NCBI RefSeq assembly: GCF_021168555.1
Contig: NZ_JAJOZS010000017.1
Span: forward strand, 1-64,000
Reading direction: 5' to 3'
Origin: Stenotrophomonas sp. MMGLT7
GTDB taxonomy: Bacteria > Pseudomonadota > Gammaproteobacteria > Xanthomonadales > Xanthomonadaceae
DNA: 64,000 bases
Below the pieces are notes generated by a model. It had not been told where the DNA came from. It was given only the letters and a program-made list of their open reading frames with translations, and did no database searches. A program made the translations under genes and the position numbers. Of this stretch, positions 37,186-45,566 are shown piece after piece; positions within the stretch are counted from its first letter, which is position 1, and each line of letters starts with the position of its first letter.

Positions 37186-38178
37186 ATGAAGCGATCCGTC
37201 CCGCTCGCCCTGATGCTCGCCTGCGCGGCCGCGTCGGCAGCCCCCGCCGCCAGCTACGGGCCACGCCTGGAAGGCTTCGACTATCCGCACCCGGTCCAGC
37301 GCTTCGCCTTCGACTCGCAGCGGCAGGCGCTGGAGATGGCCTACATCGATGTCAGGCCGGAGCGTCCCAACGGCCGCACCGTGGTGCTGCTGCACGGCAA
37401 GAACTTCTGCGCCGCCACCTGGGAAGGCACGATCGAGCCGTTGCGACGGGCCGGCTACCGCGTGCTGGCGCTGGACCAGGTCGGCTTCTGCAAGTCGAGC
37501 AAGCTGCAGGCCTACCAGTTCTCGTTCGGCCAGCTGGCCGCCAACACCCATGCGCTGCTGCAGCAGGCCGGCGTCGACAAGCCGATCCTGGTCGGCCATT
37601 CGATGGGCGCCATGCTGGCCATGCACTACGCGCTGCAGTACCCCGGCGAGCTGGAACGGCTGGTGCTGGTCAACCCGATCGGCCTGGAGGACTGGAAGGC
37701 CGAGGGCGTGCCCTGGCGCAGCATCGATGCCTGGTATGCACGCGAACTCAAGACCACGGCCGACTCGATCAAGCAGTACCAGCTGAACGCCTACTACGGC
37801 GGCCACTGGAAGCCCGAGTACGACCGCTGGGTGCAGATGCAGGCCGGCCTGTACGCCGGTCCCGGCCACGAGGTGGTGGCCTGGAACCAGGCGCTGACCT
37901 CGGACATGGTGTTCAACCAGCCGGTGGTCCAGGACCTGCCGCGGCTGCGCGTGCCGACCACGCTGTTCATCGGCCAGCGCGACCGCACCGCCATCGGCAA
38001 GGACCTGGCGCCGCCGCCGCTGGCGGCCAGGCTGGGCGACTACCCGCAACTGGGCAAGCGCGCGGCCAAGGCCATCCCCGACGCGCAGCTGGTGGAGTTC
38101 GACGACCTCGGCCACTCGCCGCAGGTCGAGGCACCGGAACGCTTCAACAAGGCCCTGCTCGAAGCGCTGGCGCGCTAG
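37186..38178 (+). CDS. Secreted alpha/beta hydrolase
   Basis: A 330-residue hydrolase with signal peptide (MKRSVPLALMLACAAASAAP) and the fold landmarks VVLLHGKNFCAATWEG (oxyanion HG), the nucleophile elbow ILVGHSMGAMLAMH, the acid in TTLFIGQRDRTAI, and the late His in FDDLGHSPQVEAP. The catalytic triad looks complete. The substrate cannot be told; relatives are annotated as epoxide hydrolases, haloperoxidases or esterases. It stands alone 86 bp after the GGDEF gene, with a repeat array after it. Confidence 0.88.
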   Translation: MKRSVPLALMLACAAASAAPAASYGPRLEGFDYPHPVQRFAFDSQRQALEMAYIDVRPERPNGRTVVLLHGKNFCAATWEGTIEPLRRAGYRVLALDQVGFCKSSKLQAYQFSFGQLAANTHALLQQAGVDKPILVGHSMGAMLAMHYALQYPGELERLVLVNPIGLEDWKAEGVPWRSIDAWYARELKTTADSIKQYQLNAYYGGHWKPEYDRWVQMQAGLYAGPGHEVVAWNQALTSDMVFNQPVVQDLPRLRVPTTLFIGQRDRTAIGKDLAPPPLAARLGDYPQLGKRAAKAIPDAQLVEFDDLGHSPQVEAPERFNKALLEALAR

Positions 38179-38280
38179 GGCGCCTTCGGATCGTCCGCAG
38201 CCTTCTGCATGCGCGGGAGGCTGCGGATACCGCCGCCCCTCCATGGCGGCACGGCCCAGGCGAGTCCGTACGAGCAACCT

Positions 38281-38392
38281 GTAGGAGCGACCTGTAGGAG
38301 CGACTTCAGTCGCGATGAGGCCTTACCGGTAGAGCCCCATCGCGACTGAAGTCGCTCCTACATCGCCGCTGCATCGCTCCTACAAGTACAAG
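38281..38392. repeat. GGAGCGACTTCAGTCGCGAT-family inverted repeat
   Basis: Tandem TGTAGGAGCGACC units precede a full inverted repeat with arms GTAGGAGCGACTTCAGTCGC and GCGACTGAAGTCGCTCCTAC around a TTACCGG centre. Extra fragments ATCGCTCCTACAAG follow. It fills the gap between the hydrolase and the convergent hom gene. Confidence 0.85.
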
Positions 38393-38443
38393 TACGAGAA
38401 ACCATGCCGCAGCCAGAGCGTGAGTCCGCAACGGCCGCGCGAC

Positions 38444-39532
38444 CTACCCCGCGGTGATCCGCAGCACGTCGTCCAGCAGCGCCGCCGCGGTCACTTCCGC
38501 GCCGGCGCCGGGTCCCTGGATCAGCAACGGTTGCTGGCGATAGCGATCGCTGCCGATCGCCACGCGATTGTCGGTACCGCTGCCGCCGCACAGCGGATGA
38601 TCGGGCTCCAGTTCCCGCAGCGACACCGTGGCGCCGTCGCTGTCGAAGCGGCCGACGAAGCGCAGTCGGCGACCATGTGCCCGGGCCGCCTGCAGGCGCT
38701 CGGCCAGCGGCCCGTCGAGCAGCGGCAGGGCCGCATCGAGGTCGCGCAGCGCCACCGACGCAAGCTCCGCCGGCACCAGCGATTCCACCCGCACCTGCTC
38801 GGCCTCCAGCGCGAAGCCGGCCGCACGCGCCAGGATCAGCAGCTTGCGCCGCACGTCCTCGCCGGACAGGTCCAGCCGCGGATCGGGCTCGGTGTAGCCG
38901 CTGGCGGCGGCCTCGCGCACGCATTCGGAAAACGCGCGCGTACCGTCGAAGCGGTGGAACAGCCACGCCAGCGAGCCCGACAGCACGCCTTCCACCGAAT
39001 GGATATGGTCGCCGCCGGCCGCCAGCGCGCGGATGCTGCCCAGCAGCGGCAGCCCCGCGCCCACCGTGGCGCTGTCGCCGTAGTACGCGCCGCTGGCATG
39101 GCGCGCCTCGGCGATCGCCTGCGCACGCGCCAGCTGGGCGCCATTGCCGAGCTTGTTGGCGGTGACCACGTGCACCCCGCGCGACAGCCATTCGGCATGC
39201 CAGTTGGCTACCGCGTCGCTGGCGGTGGCATCGACCAGCAGGTCGCCCTCGCGCAGGCCCTCGGTCTCCGCCCACGGCTGCAGCGACGACGGCTCCCGCG
39301 CCTGCGCCTGTCGTACCTGCTGCAGGGCCTGTACCGGCAGCGGCTCGCAGCTCAGCGCCAGCCGCGAATTGGCCAGCCAGGCGAACCGCGGCAGCTTCAG
39401 CTGACGTCGCTGTAGCGATTCATAGCGGGCGACGAAGGCGCTGCCGACCGTGCCGGTGCCCAGCAGCGCCAGCTTCGGCGCGTGGACGGGACGGCGCAGC
39501 GTCCGCACCGCCAGCGGGGCGACGCTGCTCAT
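38444..39532 (-). CDS. hom: Homoserine dehydrogenase
   Basis: The enzyme reduces aspartate semialdehyde to homoserine, the branch point to methionine and threonine. The 362-residue protein has the Rossmann motif LALLGTGTVGSAF, the substrate motif VVTANKLGNGAQLA, YYGDSATVGAGLPLL, and the signature VEGVLSGSLAWLF followed by GYTEPDPRLDLSGEDV. There is no ACT or kinase domain, so it is monofunctional and probably not threonine-inhibited through ACT. Its ATG overlaps the metB stop (ATGA), and it is the last gene of metX-metB-hom. Confidence 0.95.
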   Translation of the reverse strand: MSSVAPLAVRTLRRPVHAPKLALLGTGTVGSAFVARYESLQRRQLKLPRFAWLANSRLALSCEPLPVQALQQVRQAQAREPSSLQPWAETEGLREGDLLVDATASDAVANWHAEWLSRGVHVVTANKLGNGAQLARAQAIAEARHASGAYYGDSATVGAGLPLLGSIRALAAGGDHIHSVEGVLSGSLAWLFHRFDGTRAFSECVREAAASGYTEPDPRLDLSGEDVRRKLLILARAAGFALEAEQVRVESLVPAELASVALRDLDAALPLLDGPLAERLQAARAHGRRLRFVGRFDSDGATVSLRELEPDHPLCGGSGTDNRVAIGSDRYRQQPLLIQGPGAGAEVTAAALLDDVLRITAG

Positions 39533-40761
39533 GCATCCACCGGTTCGCATTTGCGCACGGCCTGCGCCTGCGCCGCCACCTCCGCCTGCGCCCGCGCCAG
39601 GCCGGCCTGCAGGTCGGCCAGCAGGTCCTCGGCCGCCTCGATGCCCACCGACAGCCGCAGCAGGCCATCGGAAATGCCGGCCTTGGCACGCGCCTGCGGC
39701 GTCATCGCCGCGTGGGTCATGGTCGCCGGGTGCGCCACCAGGCTCTCCACCCCGCCCAGCGACTCGGCCAGGGTGAAGTAGCGCAGGCCCTCGACGAAGG
39801 CACGCACCGCCGCCTCGCCGCCGTGCAGCTCGAAGCTGATCATCGCGCCGAAGCCCTTCTGCTGGCGCGCCGCCAGCGCATGGCCCGGATGCGAGGCCAG
39901 GCCGGGGTAGTACACCTGCGACACCGCTCCATGGCCGTCGAGCAGCGCGGCGATCGCCTGCGCGTTCTCCTGGTGCACGCGCAGGCGCGCATCCAGCGTG
40001 CGCAGGCCGCGCAGGGTCAGGAACGCATCGAACGGCGAGCCGGTCAGGCCCAGCGCGTTGGCCCACCACACCAGCTGCTGGTGCAGCTCGGCCTGGCGCG
40101 CGATCACCGCGCCGCCGACCACGTCGCTGTGGCCGTTGACGTACTTGGTGGTCGAGTGGATCACCAGGTCGGCGCCGAACTCGATCGGCCTCTGCAGCGC
40201 CGGCGACAGGAAGGTGTTGTCCACCACCGCCAGCGCGCCGGCCTTGTGCGCGGCGTCGATGACGAAGCGCAGGTCGGTGATGCGCAGCAGCGGGTTGGAC
40301 GGGGTCTCGATCAGCACCAGCGCCGGCGACTGCGCCAGCGCGTCGGCCAGCGAGCGCGGATCGGTCAGGTCGGCGGTAATCAGCTCGAAATGGCCTTTCT
40401 TGGCCAGCGCGTCGAACAGCCGCCAGCTGCCGCCGTAGGCATCGTGCGGCACCACCAGCTTCTGCCCCGGCTGCAGGAAGGCGTTGAGGATCAGGTTGAT
40501 CGCGCCCATGCCGGTGGAGGTGACGACACCGCCGGCGCCGCCTTCCAGTTCCGCCAGCGCCTCGCCCAGCAGGTCGCGGGTGGGGTTGCCGCTGCGGGTG
40601 TAGTCGTAGGTGCGCTTCTGGTTGAAGCCCTCGAAGCTGAAGTTGGACGACAGCACGATCGGCGGCGTCACCGCGCCATAGGCGGTATCGCGGTCGATGC
40701 CGGCGCGCACGGCGGCGGTGGCGGAGCTGCAGGGAATGGCGGTGTCGTGCGGGATGCTCAT
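39529..40761 (-). CDS. metB: Cystathionine gamma-synthase/O-acylhomoserine sulfhydrylase type PLP enzyme
   Basis: A 410-residue Cys/Met-metabolism PLP enzyme. Marks include TYDYTRSGNPTRDLLGEALAELEGG, the phosphate-binding STGMGAI, the Asp of DNTFLSPALQ, the PLP lysine in VIHSTTKYVNGHSDVVGG, and SLGGVESLVAHPATMTH. Cystathionine gamma-synthase and O-succinylhomoserine sulfhydrylase cannot be separated by eye. It overlaps metX and hom by 4 bp each, so the three proteins are translationally coupled. Confidence 0.92.
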   Translation of the reverse strand: MSIPHDTAIPCSSATAAVRAGIDRDTAYGAVTPPIVLSSNFSFEGFNQKRTYDYTRSGNPTRDLLGEALAELEGGAGGVVTSTGMGAINLILNAFLQPGQKLVVPHDAYGGSWRLFDALAKKGHFELITADLTDPRSLADALAQSPALVLIETPSNPLLRITDLRFVIDAAHKAGALAVVDNTFLSPALQRPIEFGADLVIHSTTKYVNGHSDVVGGAVIARQAELHQQLVWWANALGLTGSPFDAFLTLRGLRTLDARLRVHQENAQAIAALLDGHGAVSQVYYPGLASHPGHALAARQQKGFGAMISFELHGGEAAVRAFVEGLRYFTLAESLGGVESLVAHPATMTHAAMTPQARAKAGISDGLLRLSVGIEAAEDLLADLQAGLARAQAEVAAQAQAVRKCEPVDA

Positions 40762-41795
40762 GCGGTGGCTCCGGTGGGGCGAAGGGCGGTGGCGAGGATG
40801 GCGTCGATGCGGTCGTGTTCTTTCAGGAAGGCGTCGTGGCCGTAGGGCGAGCGCAGCACGCGCAGGCTGCCGCGCAGGCCCAGGCCCTCGACCAGGTTCA
40901 CCAGCTCGGCCAGCGGCACCAGGCGGTCGCCCTCGACGGCCACCACCAGCGTCGGCACCGCCACCGCGGCCGGATCGACGCGGTGCAGGTCGATGGACTC
41001 GGACAGGCGCAGGTAGGCGTTGACCGGGGTGCGGGCGACGTACTGCGCGCCGGCGGCGTCGAGGTAGTCCTCGGCGGCCACGCGCACGCGGCCGTTGACC
41101 ACCTCCGGCGCGGCGTCGAAGCGCTCGCCGAATTCCTCCGGGGTGCGGTAGCTGAGCATCGCGAACTGTCGGGCCAACGCCAGGCCATGCTGCTCGGCGC
41201 ACTGCAACTGCCCCAGCGCCACTGCGCGCCGCTGCAGCGCGCGCCAAGCGGCGGCATAGGGGTGGGCGCGGTGGGCGCCGCTGACGGCGACCAGCTTCTG
41301 CAGCCGCGCCGGATGCCGGATCGCCAGCTGCAGGCCGACCAGCGCGCCGTAGGAATAGCCGACATAGCCCTGCAGCCGCTCGATCTCCAGCACGTCCAGC
41401 AGCGCGGCGATCGCGTCGGCCTGGTCGGCGGTGTCGATCGGCACGTCCAGCGAGCCGTCGGCGCCGAGGAAGTCGAAGGCGAGGATGCGCCGTGCGGCCG
41501 GGTCCAGCGCCCGCCCCGGGCCGACCAGGCCCTCGGCCCAGCCCTTCTCCTGGAACGTGGCGTTGGCCGCGACGTGGCGATGGGCGGAGATGCCGCCGGC
41601 CACGAACACCACCGGTGCCCCCGCCGCTCCCGCCAGCTCGTAGCGCAGGCGCAGCCGCTGCACCCCGGCGTGCCGCATCGGCAGGCTCACCTCGAACTCG
41701 CCGCGCACGGCGACCGGGCCATCGACATCGGCGATGGCGTAGCGACAGTGGCTTGGGGATTCGGCGGAAGCGGCGGCTGTGTTCACGAGACTCAT
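40758..41795 (-). CDS. metX: Homoserine O-acyltransferase, MetX fold
   Basis: This enzyme activates homoserine for methionine synthesis. The 345-residue protein has the MetX alpha/beta-hydrolase fold: GAPVVFVAGGISAHRHVA, the nucleophile elbow GYVGYSYGALVGLQLA, the late Asp near VVAVEGDRLVPL and the His in YGHDAFLKEHD. Xanthomonad MetX proteins are mostly succinyltransferases, so the acyl group is left open. ATG 41795 gives MSLVNTAAASAESP; the longer reading frame runs into the riboswitch and is rejected. First gene of metX-metB-hom, 76 bp after the riboswitch. Confidence 0.88.
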   Translation of the reverse strand: MSLVNTAAASAESPSHCRYAIADVDGPVAVRGEFEVSLPMRHAGVQRLRLRYELAGAAGAPVVFVAGGISAHRHVAANATFQEKGWAEGLVGPGRALDPAARRILAFDFLGADGSLDVPIDTADQADAIAALLDVLEIERLQGYVGYSYGALVGLQLAIRHPARLQKLVAVSGAHRAHPYAAAWRALQRRAVALGQLQCAEQHGLALARQFAMLSYRTPEEFGERFDAAPEVVNGRVRVAAEDYLDAAGAQYVARTPVNAYLRLSESIDLHRVDPAAVAVPTLVVAVEGDRLVPLAELVNLVEGLGLRGSLRVLRSPYGHDAFLKEHDRIDAILATALRPTGATA

Positions 41796-41870
41796 GGCGG
41801 TGTCCGGGGAGCGGAAAACGGCCATCGAGCTTCGCGGAGCTCGCGTTCGACGTGCGAAGGCACGGATCGA

Positions 41871-41984
41871 ACCATCTTTCGGCGGACGCGCAGTCCCCGC
41901 AGGATTTGGCACCTACGCGGTCGCTTGCGCTTCCGCGGGCTGCCCCGGCATCAAAGGGCCTGTCCCTCCGCCGGTCTCGATGGT
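41871..41984 (-). promoter_or_regulatory. SAM-I (S-box) riboswitch upstream of metX
   Basis: On the minus strand the leader reads ATCGAGA, GGCGGAGGGACAGGCCCTTT, GATGCCGGGGCAGCC, a GCGGAAGCGCAAGC hairpin, TAGGTGCCAAATCCTGCGG and GAAAGATGGT. This matches the S-box consensus ([26 protein letters not shown], TGAAGCCxxGCAACC, AGGTGCxAATTCC). The closing helix is ACCATC with GATGGT. A TTGACA -35 box lies upstream (42019-42014) with 17 bp to a weak CATCGT. No T-tract terminator follows before metX, so control may be translational. Confidence 0.85.
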
Positions 41985-42103
41985 GCGTGCACGATGCCAC
42001 CGGCGCATGCGGATGTCAATCGCTTTATTCGGATGAAGCGATGGAACTCAACTGAAACCATTCCCGCGATAATCCGTGCCGGCCCCACCGGACGATCCGC
42101 ACC

Positions 42104-42949
42104 TTGCCCATCGAACGCCGCGCAATCACCGCATGCGCATCCGGCACCCGCCTGGCCGCGACGATGCTGGCCGTGCTGCTGGCGGCCAAAGGCGGTCCGG
42201 CATCGGCGCAGGCCGCGCCGGCCGGCGTCGCGCCCATCGCGCAACTGCGGCTGCAACGCGAGGCCGGCCACTACGTCGCCCGCGCCGACAACCGCCTGCA
42301 GGGGCCGATCGAGGTCGAGCTGCGCTACCGCCAGGCCGACAATGTCGCCGCCGCGCCCCGGCTGCCCGCGCGCACCGTGGTCCCGGCCGGCGGCAGCGTG
42401 GTGGTGGCGCGCTTCTATCCCGCCGATGCCCGCCAGGGCGAAGAACTGGCGCTGTCGCTGGACGCGCTTCCTGGCGACCCGCGTGCCCGCGCCCGCGAGG
42501 CGGTCTACCGCCTGCCGTTCGCGCGGCCGCAGGTACGCGTGGACCAGGCCTTCGGCGGCAGCCACAGCCACACCGACGCGCAGAACCACTACGCCGTGGA
42601 CTTCGCCCTGCCCGAAGCCACGCCGGTGCTGGCCGCGCGCCGCGGCACGGTGATGCAGGTCGAGCAGGACGCGCGCGCCGGCGGCGGGCAGGCGGCCAAC
42701 CTCGTCCGCATCCTCCACGAGGACGGCAGCATGGCGGTCTATGCACATCTGCAGCACGCCAGTGCGCAGGTACGGCCCGGCCAGGTGGTCGATGCCGGGC
42801 AGCCGCTGGCGCTGTCGGGCAACACCGGCCAGAGCAGCGCGCCGCACCTGCATTTCGCGGTGCAGATCAACCGCGGCATGCGCCTGGTCTCGATCCCGTT
42901 CCGCATGCAGGGTCCGTCGGGCGAGCTGCGATTCCCGCGATCGGACTGA
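42104..42949 (+). CDS. Secreted M23 (LytM-type) peptidase
   Basis: A 281-residue secreted protein with an Arg-rich n-region, a hydrophobic segment (LAATMLAVLLAAKGGPASA), a beta-rich middle domain, and a C-terminal LytM zinc domain. Metal and catalytic marks are FGGSHSHTDAQNHYAVDFALP (H and D ligands) and YAHLQHASAQV then APHLHFAVQIN (HxH). All key residues appear present, so it is a potential peptidoglycan endopeptidase rather than a degenerate activator. The start is TTG 42104; ATG 42164 would cut into the signal region. Divergent from the metX leader. Confidence 0.9.
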   Translation: MPIERRAITACASGTRLAATMLAVLLAAKGGPASAQAAPAGVAPIAQLRLQREAGHYVARADNRLQGPIEVELRYRQADNVAAAPRLPARTVVPAGGSVVVARFYPADARQGEELALSLDALPGDPRARAREAVYRLPFARPQVRVDQAFGGSHSHTDAQNHYAVDFALPEATPVLAARRGTVMQVEQDARAGGGQAANLVRILHEDGSMAVYAHLQHASAQVRPGQVVDAGQPLALSGNTGQSSAPHLHFAVQINRGMRLVSIPFRMQGPSGELRFPRSD

Positions 42950-43034
42950 ACCGGACGGCCATGGCCGGCATGGCGTGCCGCTATAATCCGCGCCTTCCCT
43001 TTTCCTGCCAGCGCCCCACCGGGCGCCGCTTTCC

Positions 43035-44639
43035 ATGTCCGAAGTCGCAACCGAAGCCGCGCGCCGCCGCACCTTCGCCATCATCTCCCACCCCGACGCC
43101 GGCAAGACCACGCTGACCGAGAAGCTGCTGCTGTTCGGCGGCGCGATCCAGATGGCCGGTTCGGTCAAGGGCCGCAAGGCCGCGCGCCACGCCACCTCGG
43201 ACTGGATGGCGCTGGAGAAGGAGCGCGGCATCTCGGTCACCTCCTCGGTGATGCAGTTCCCCTACGAGGGCAAGGTGGTCAACCTGCTCGACACCCCCGG
43301 CCACGCCGACTTCGGCGAGGACACCTACCGCGTGCTCACCGCGGTGGACTCGGCGCTGATGGTGATCGACGTGGCCAAGGGCGTGGAGGAACGCACCATC
43401 AAGCTGATGGAGGTATGCCGCCTGCGCGACACCCCGATCATGACCTTCGTCAACAAGCTCGACCGCGAGGGCCGCGAGCCGATCGAGCTGCTCGACGAGG
43501 TGGAAAGCGTGCTCGGCATCGCCTGCGCGCCGGTGACCTGGCCGATCGGCATGGGCCAGCGCCTGAAGGGCGTGGTCCACCTGATCTCCGGCGAGGTCCA
43601 CCTGTACGAGCAGGGCCGCAACTTCACCCGCCAGGATTCGACCATCTTCGCCTCGATCGACGATCCGGCGCTGGAAGCGCGCATCGGCGCGCAGATGCTG
43701 GCCGAGCTGCGCGAGGAACTGGAGCTGGTGCAGGGCGCCAGCCAGCCGTTCGACCCGGCCGAGTACCTGGCCGGCCGGCAGACGCCGGTGTTCTTCGGCT
43801 CGGCGGTCAACAACTTCGGCGTGCAGCCGCTGCTGGACTTCTTCGTCGCTCACGCACCGCCGCCGCAGCCGCATGCCACCACCACCCGCATCGTGCAGCC
43901 GCAGGAAGCAAGGCTCACCGGCTTCGTGTTCAAGATCCAGGCCAACATGGACCCGCAGCACCGCGACCGGGTGGCGTTCATGCGCGTGTGCTCGGGCAAG
44001 TTCGTCGCCGGCATGAAGGCCTTCCACGTGCGCACCGGCAAGGAAGTGAAGCTGGCCAACGCGCTGACCTTCATGGCCTCGGACCGCGAGATCGCCGAGG
44101 CCGCCTTCCCCGGCGACGTCATCGGCATCCACAACCACGGCACCATCTCCATCGGCGACACCTTCACCGAGGGCGAGGCGATCAGCTTCACCGGCATCCC
44201 CAACTTCGCCCCGGAACTGTTCCGCCGCGCGCGCCTGCGCGACCCGCTCAAGCTCAAGCAGCTGCAGAAGGGCCTGGCGCAGCTGTCGGAAGAAGGCGCC
44301 ACCCAGTTCTTCCGCCCGCTGATGAGCAACGACCTGATCCTGGGCGCGGTCGGCGTGCTGCAGTTCGACGTGGTCGCCTACCGGCTCAAGGACGAGTACG
44401 GCGTGGACGCCAGCTTCGAACCGGTGAGCGTGGCCACCGCGCGCTGGGTCCATTGCGACGACGCCCGCAAGCTGGAGGAGTTCCGCGAGAAGAACGCGAT
44501 GAACCTGGGCATCGACGCCGCCGGCGGGCTGGTCTACCTGGCGCCGACCCGGGTCAACCTGCAGCTAGCGCAGGAACGCGCGCCCGACGTGCGGTTCCAC
44601 GCCACCCGCGAGCACGCCCAGAGCGTCGGCGGCGATTGA
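43035..44639 (+). CDS. prfC: Peptide chain release factor 3
   Basis: RF3 is the GTPase that recycles RF1 and RF2 from the ribosome. The 534-residue protein has G1 [16 protein letters not shown], the [13 protein letters not shown] switch region, G3 [15 protein letters not shown]4 FVNKLDRE, domain II ([20 protein letters not shown]), and domain III ending in [14 protein letters not shown]. Full length. Single-gene unit following the M23 peptidase by 85 bp. Confidence 0.97.
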   Translation: MSEVATEAARRRTFAIISHPDAGKTTLTEKLLLFGGAIQMAGSVKGRKAARHATSDWMALEKERGISVTSSVMQFPYEGKVVNLLDTPGHADFGEDTYRVLTAVDSALMVIDVAKGVEERTIKLMEVCRLRDTPIMTFVNKLDREGREPIELLDEVESVLGIACAPVTWPIGMGQRLKGVVHLISGEVHLYEQGRNFTRQDSTIFASIDDPALEARIGAQMLAELREELELVQGASQPFDPAEYLAGRQTPVFFGSAVNNFGVQPLLDFFVAHAPPPQPHATTTRIVQPQEARLTGFVFKIQANMDPQHRDRVAFMRVCSGKFVAGMKAFHVRTGKEVKLANALTFMASDREIAEAAFPGDVIGIHNHGTISIGDTFTEGEAISFTGIPNFAPELFRRARLRDPLKLKQLQKGLAQLSEEGATQFFRPLMSNDLILGAVGVLQFDVVAYRLKDEYGVDASFEPVSVATARWVHCDDARKLEEFREKNAMNLGIDAAGGLVYLAPTRVNLQLAQERAPDVRFHATREHAQSVGGD

Positions 44640-44699
44640 CCCGGCCCGGTCGCATCCCGGGTCGGCGGCTGCTTCTTCGCCCCCGCAATGAGGAATAGG

Positions 44700-44745
44700 C
44701 GCTCCCTTCTCCCGCTTGCAGGAGAGGGAGAATCCCGGGAATCCA
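44700..44745. repeat. Degenerate CTTCTCCCGC-family repeat
   Basis: GCTCCCTTCTCCCGCTTGCAGGAGAGGGAGAA is a single arm of the family with full arms at 7537-7665. No right arm is present. The rest of 44640-44871 shows no gene. Confidence 0.55.
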
Positions 44746-44871
44746 AGGCGATGAAGAGACGGACGCGGCGGGCCGACGGGCGCCCACCTCTCCGACTGCC
44801 AGTTGAATGCGCGACCGGGCGGGCCAGCCCCATCGATGCGAACCGCTCGCAATTGGGGTAACTTCCGCGGC

Positions 44872-45516
44872 ATGGACGCCAACGCCTCCCCTTCGGCCGA
44901 CTTCCGCGACGAACTGGCCAGTGCGCTCACACATGGCCTGGGCGCGGTCGCCGCGCTGGCCGGCGGAGCCGTGCTGATCACGCTTTCGGCGATCCACGGC
45001 GATGGCTGGCAGCTGGGCACCTCCATCGTCTTCAGCGTCACCCTGCTGCTGCTGTACGTGGCCTCCACGCTGTACCACGCGATCCCGCACCCCGGCGCCA
45101 AGGCGCGGCTGCAGGTGTTCGATCATTGCTGCATCTACCTGCTGATCGCCGGCACCTATACCCCGTTCCTGCTGGTTTCCCTGCGCGGCCCCTGGGGCTG
45201 GAGCCTGTTCGCCGCGATCTGGGCGATAGCGGTGGCCGGCGTGACCTTCAAGCTGTTCTACACCGGCCGCTTCAAGCTGCTGTCCACCCTGCTCTACCTC
45301 GCCATGGGCTGGCTGATCGTGGTCGCGATCGCGCCGCTGCTGCGGTCGGTGGACGGCTGGACCCTGGGCTGGCTGCTGGCCGGCGGCGTGTTCTATACGC
45401 TGGGCACCTACTTCTACCAGCGCGACTCGATCCGCTACTTCCACGCGATCTGGCACCTGTTCGTGCTGGGCGGGAGCGTGTGCCACTTCGTGGCGGTGAC
45501 CTCGCAGGTGCTGTGA
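44872..45516 (+). CDS. Hemolysin III/YqfA family membrane protein
   Basis: A 214-residue protein with seven hydrophobic helices of the PAQR/hemolysin-III fold. Marks are DELASALTHGLGAVAALAG in helix 1, STLYHAIPHPGAKARLQVFDHCCIYLLIAGTYTPF with the conserved Ser, His and Asp, and FHAIWHLFVLGGSVCHF with the paired His of the metal site. The fold suggests a zinc hydrolase (ceramidase-like) in the inner membrane; hemolysis is not implied. ATG 44872 is used. It stands 50 bp before asmA. Confidence 0.9.
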   Translation: MDANASPSADFRDELASALTHGLGAVAALAGGAVLITLSAIHGDGWQLGTSIVFSVTLLLLYVASTLYHAIPHPGAKARLQVFDHCCIYLLIAGTYTPFLLVSLRGPWGWSLFAAIWAIAVAGVTFKLFYTGRFKLLSTLLYLAMGWLIVVAIAPLLRSVDGWTLGWLLAGGVFYTLGTYFYQRDSIRYFHAIWHLFVLGGSVCHFVAVTSQVL

Positions 45517-45566
45517 AGGCCCCCATAGCGAGTTTTTCTCGCGGCCTGCACAGCTGACCCCCAACG

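Noticed and set aside
41796-41912. An extended MetX N terminus (start at 41912)
   Set aside because: It would run through the riboswitch aptamer and has no family match; ATG 41795 fits the usual MetX start.
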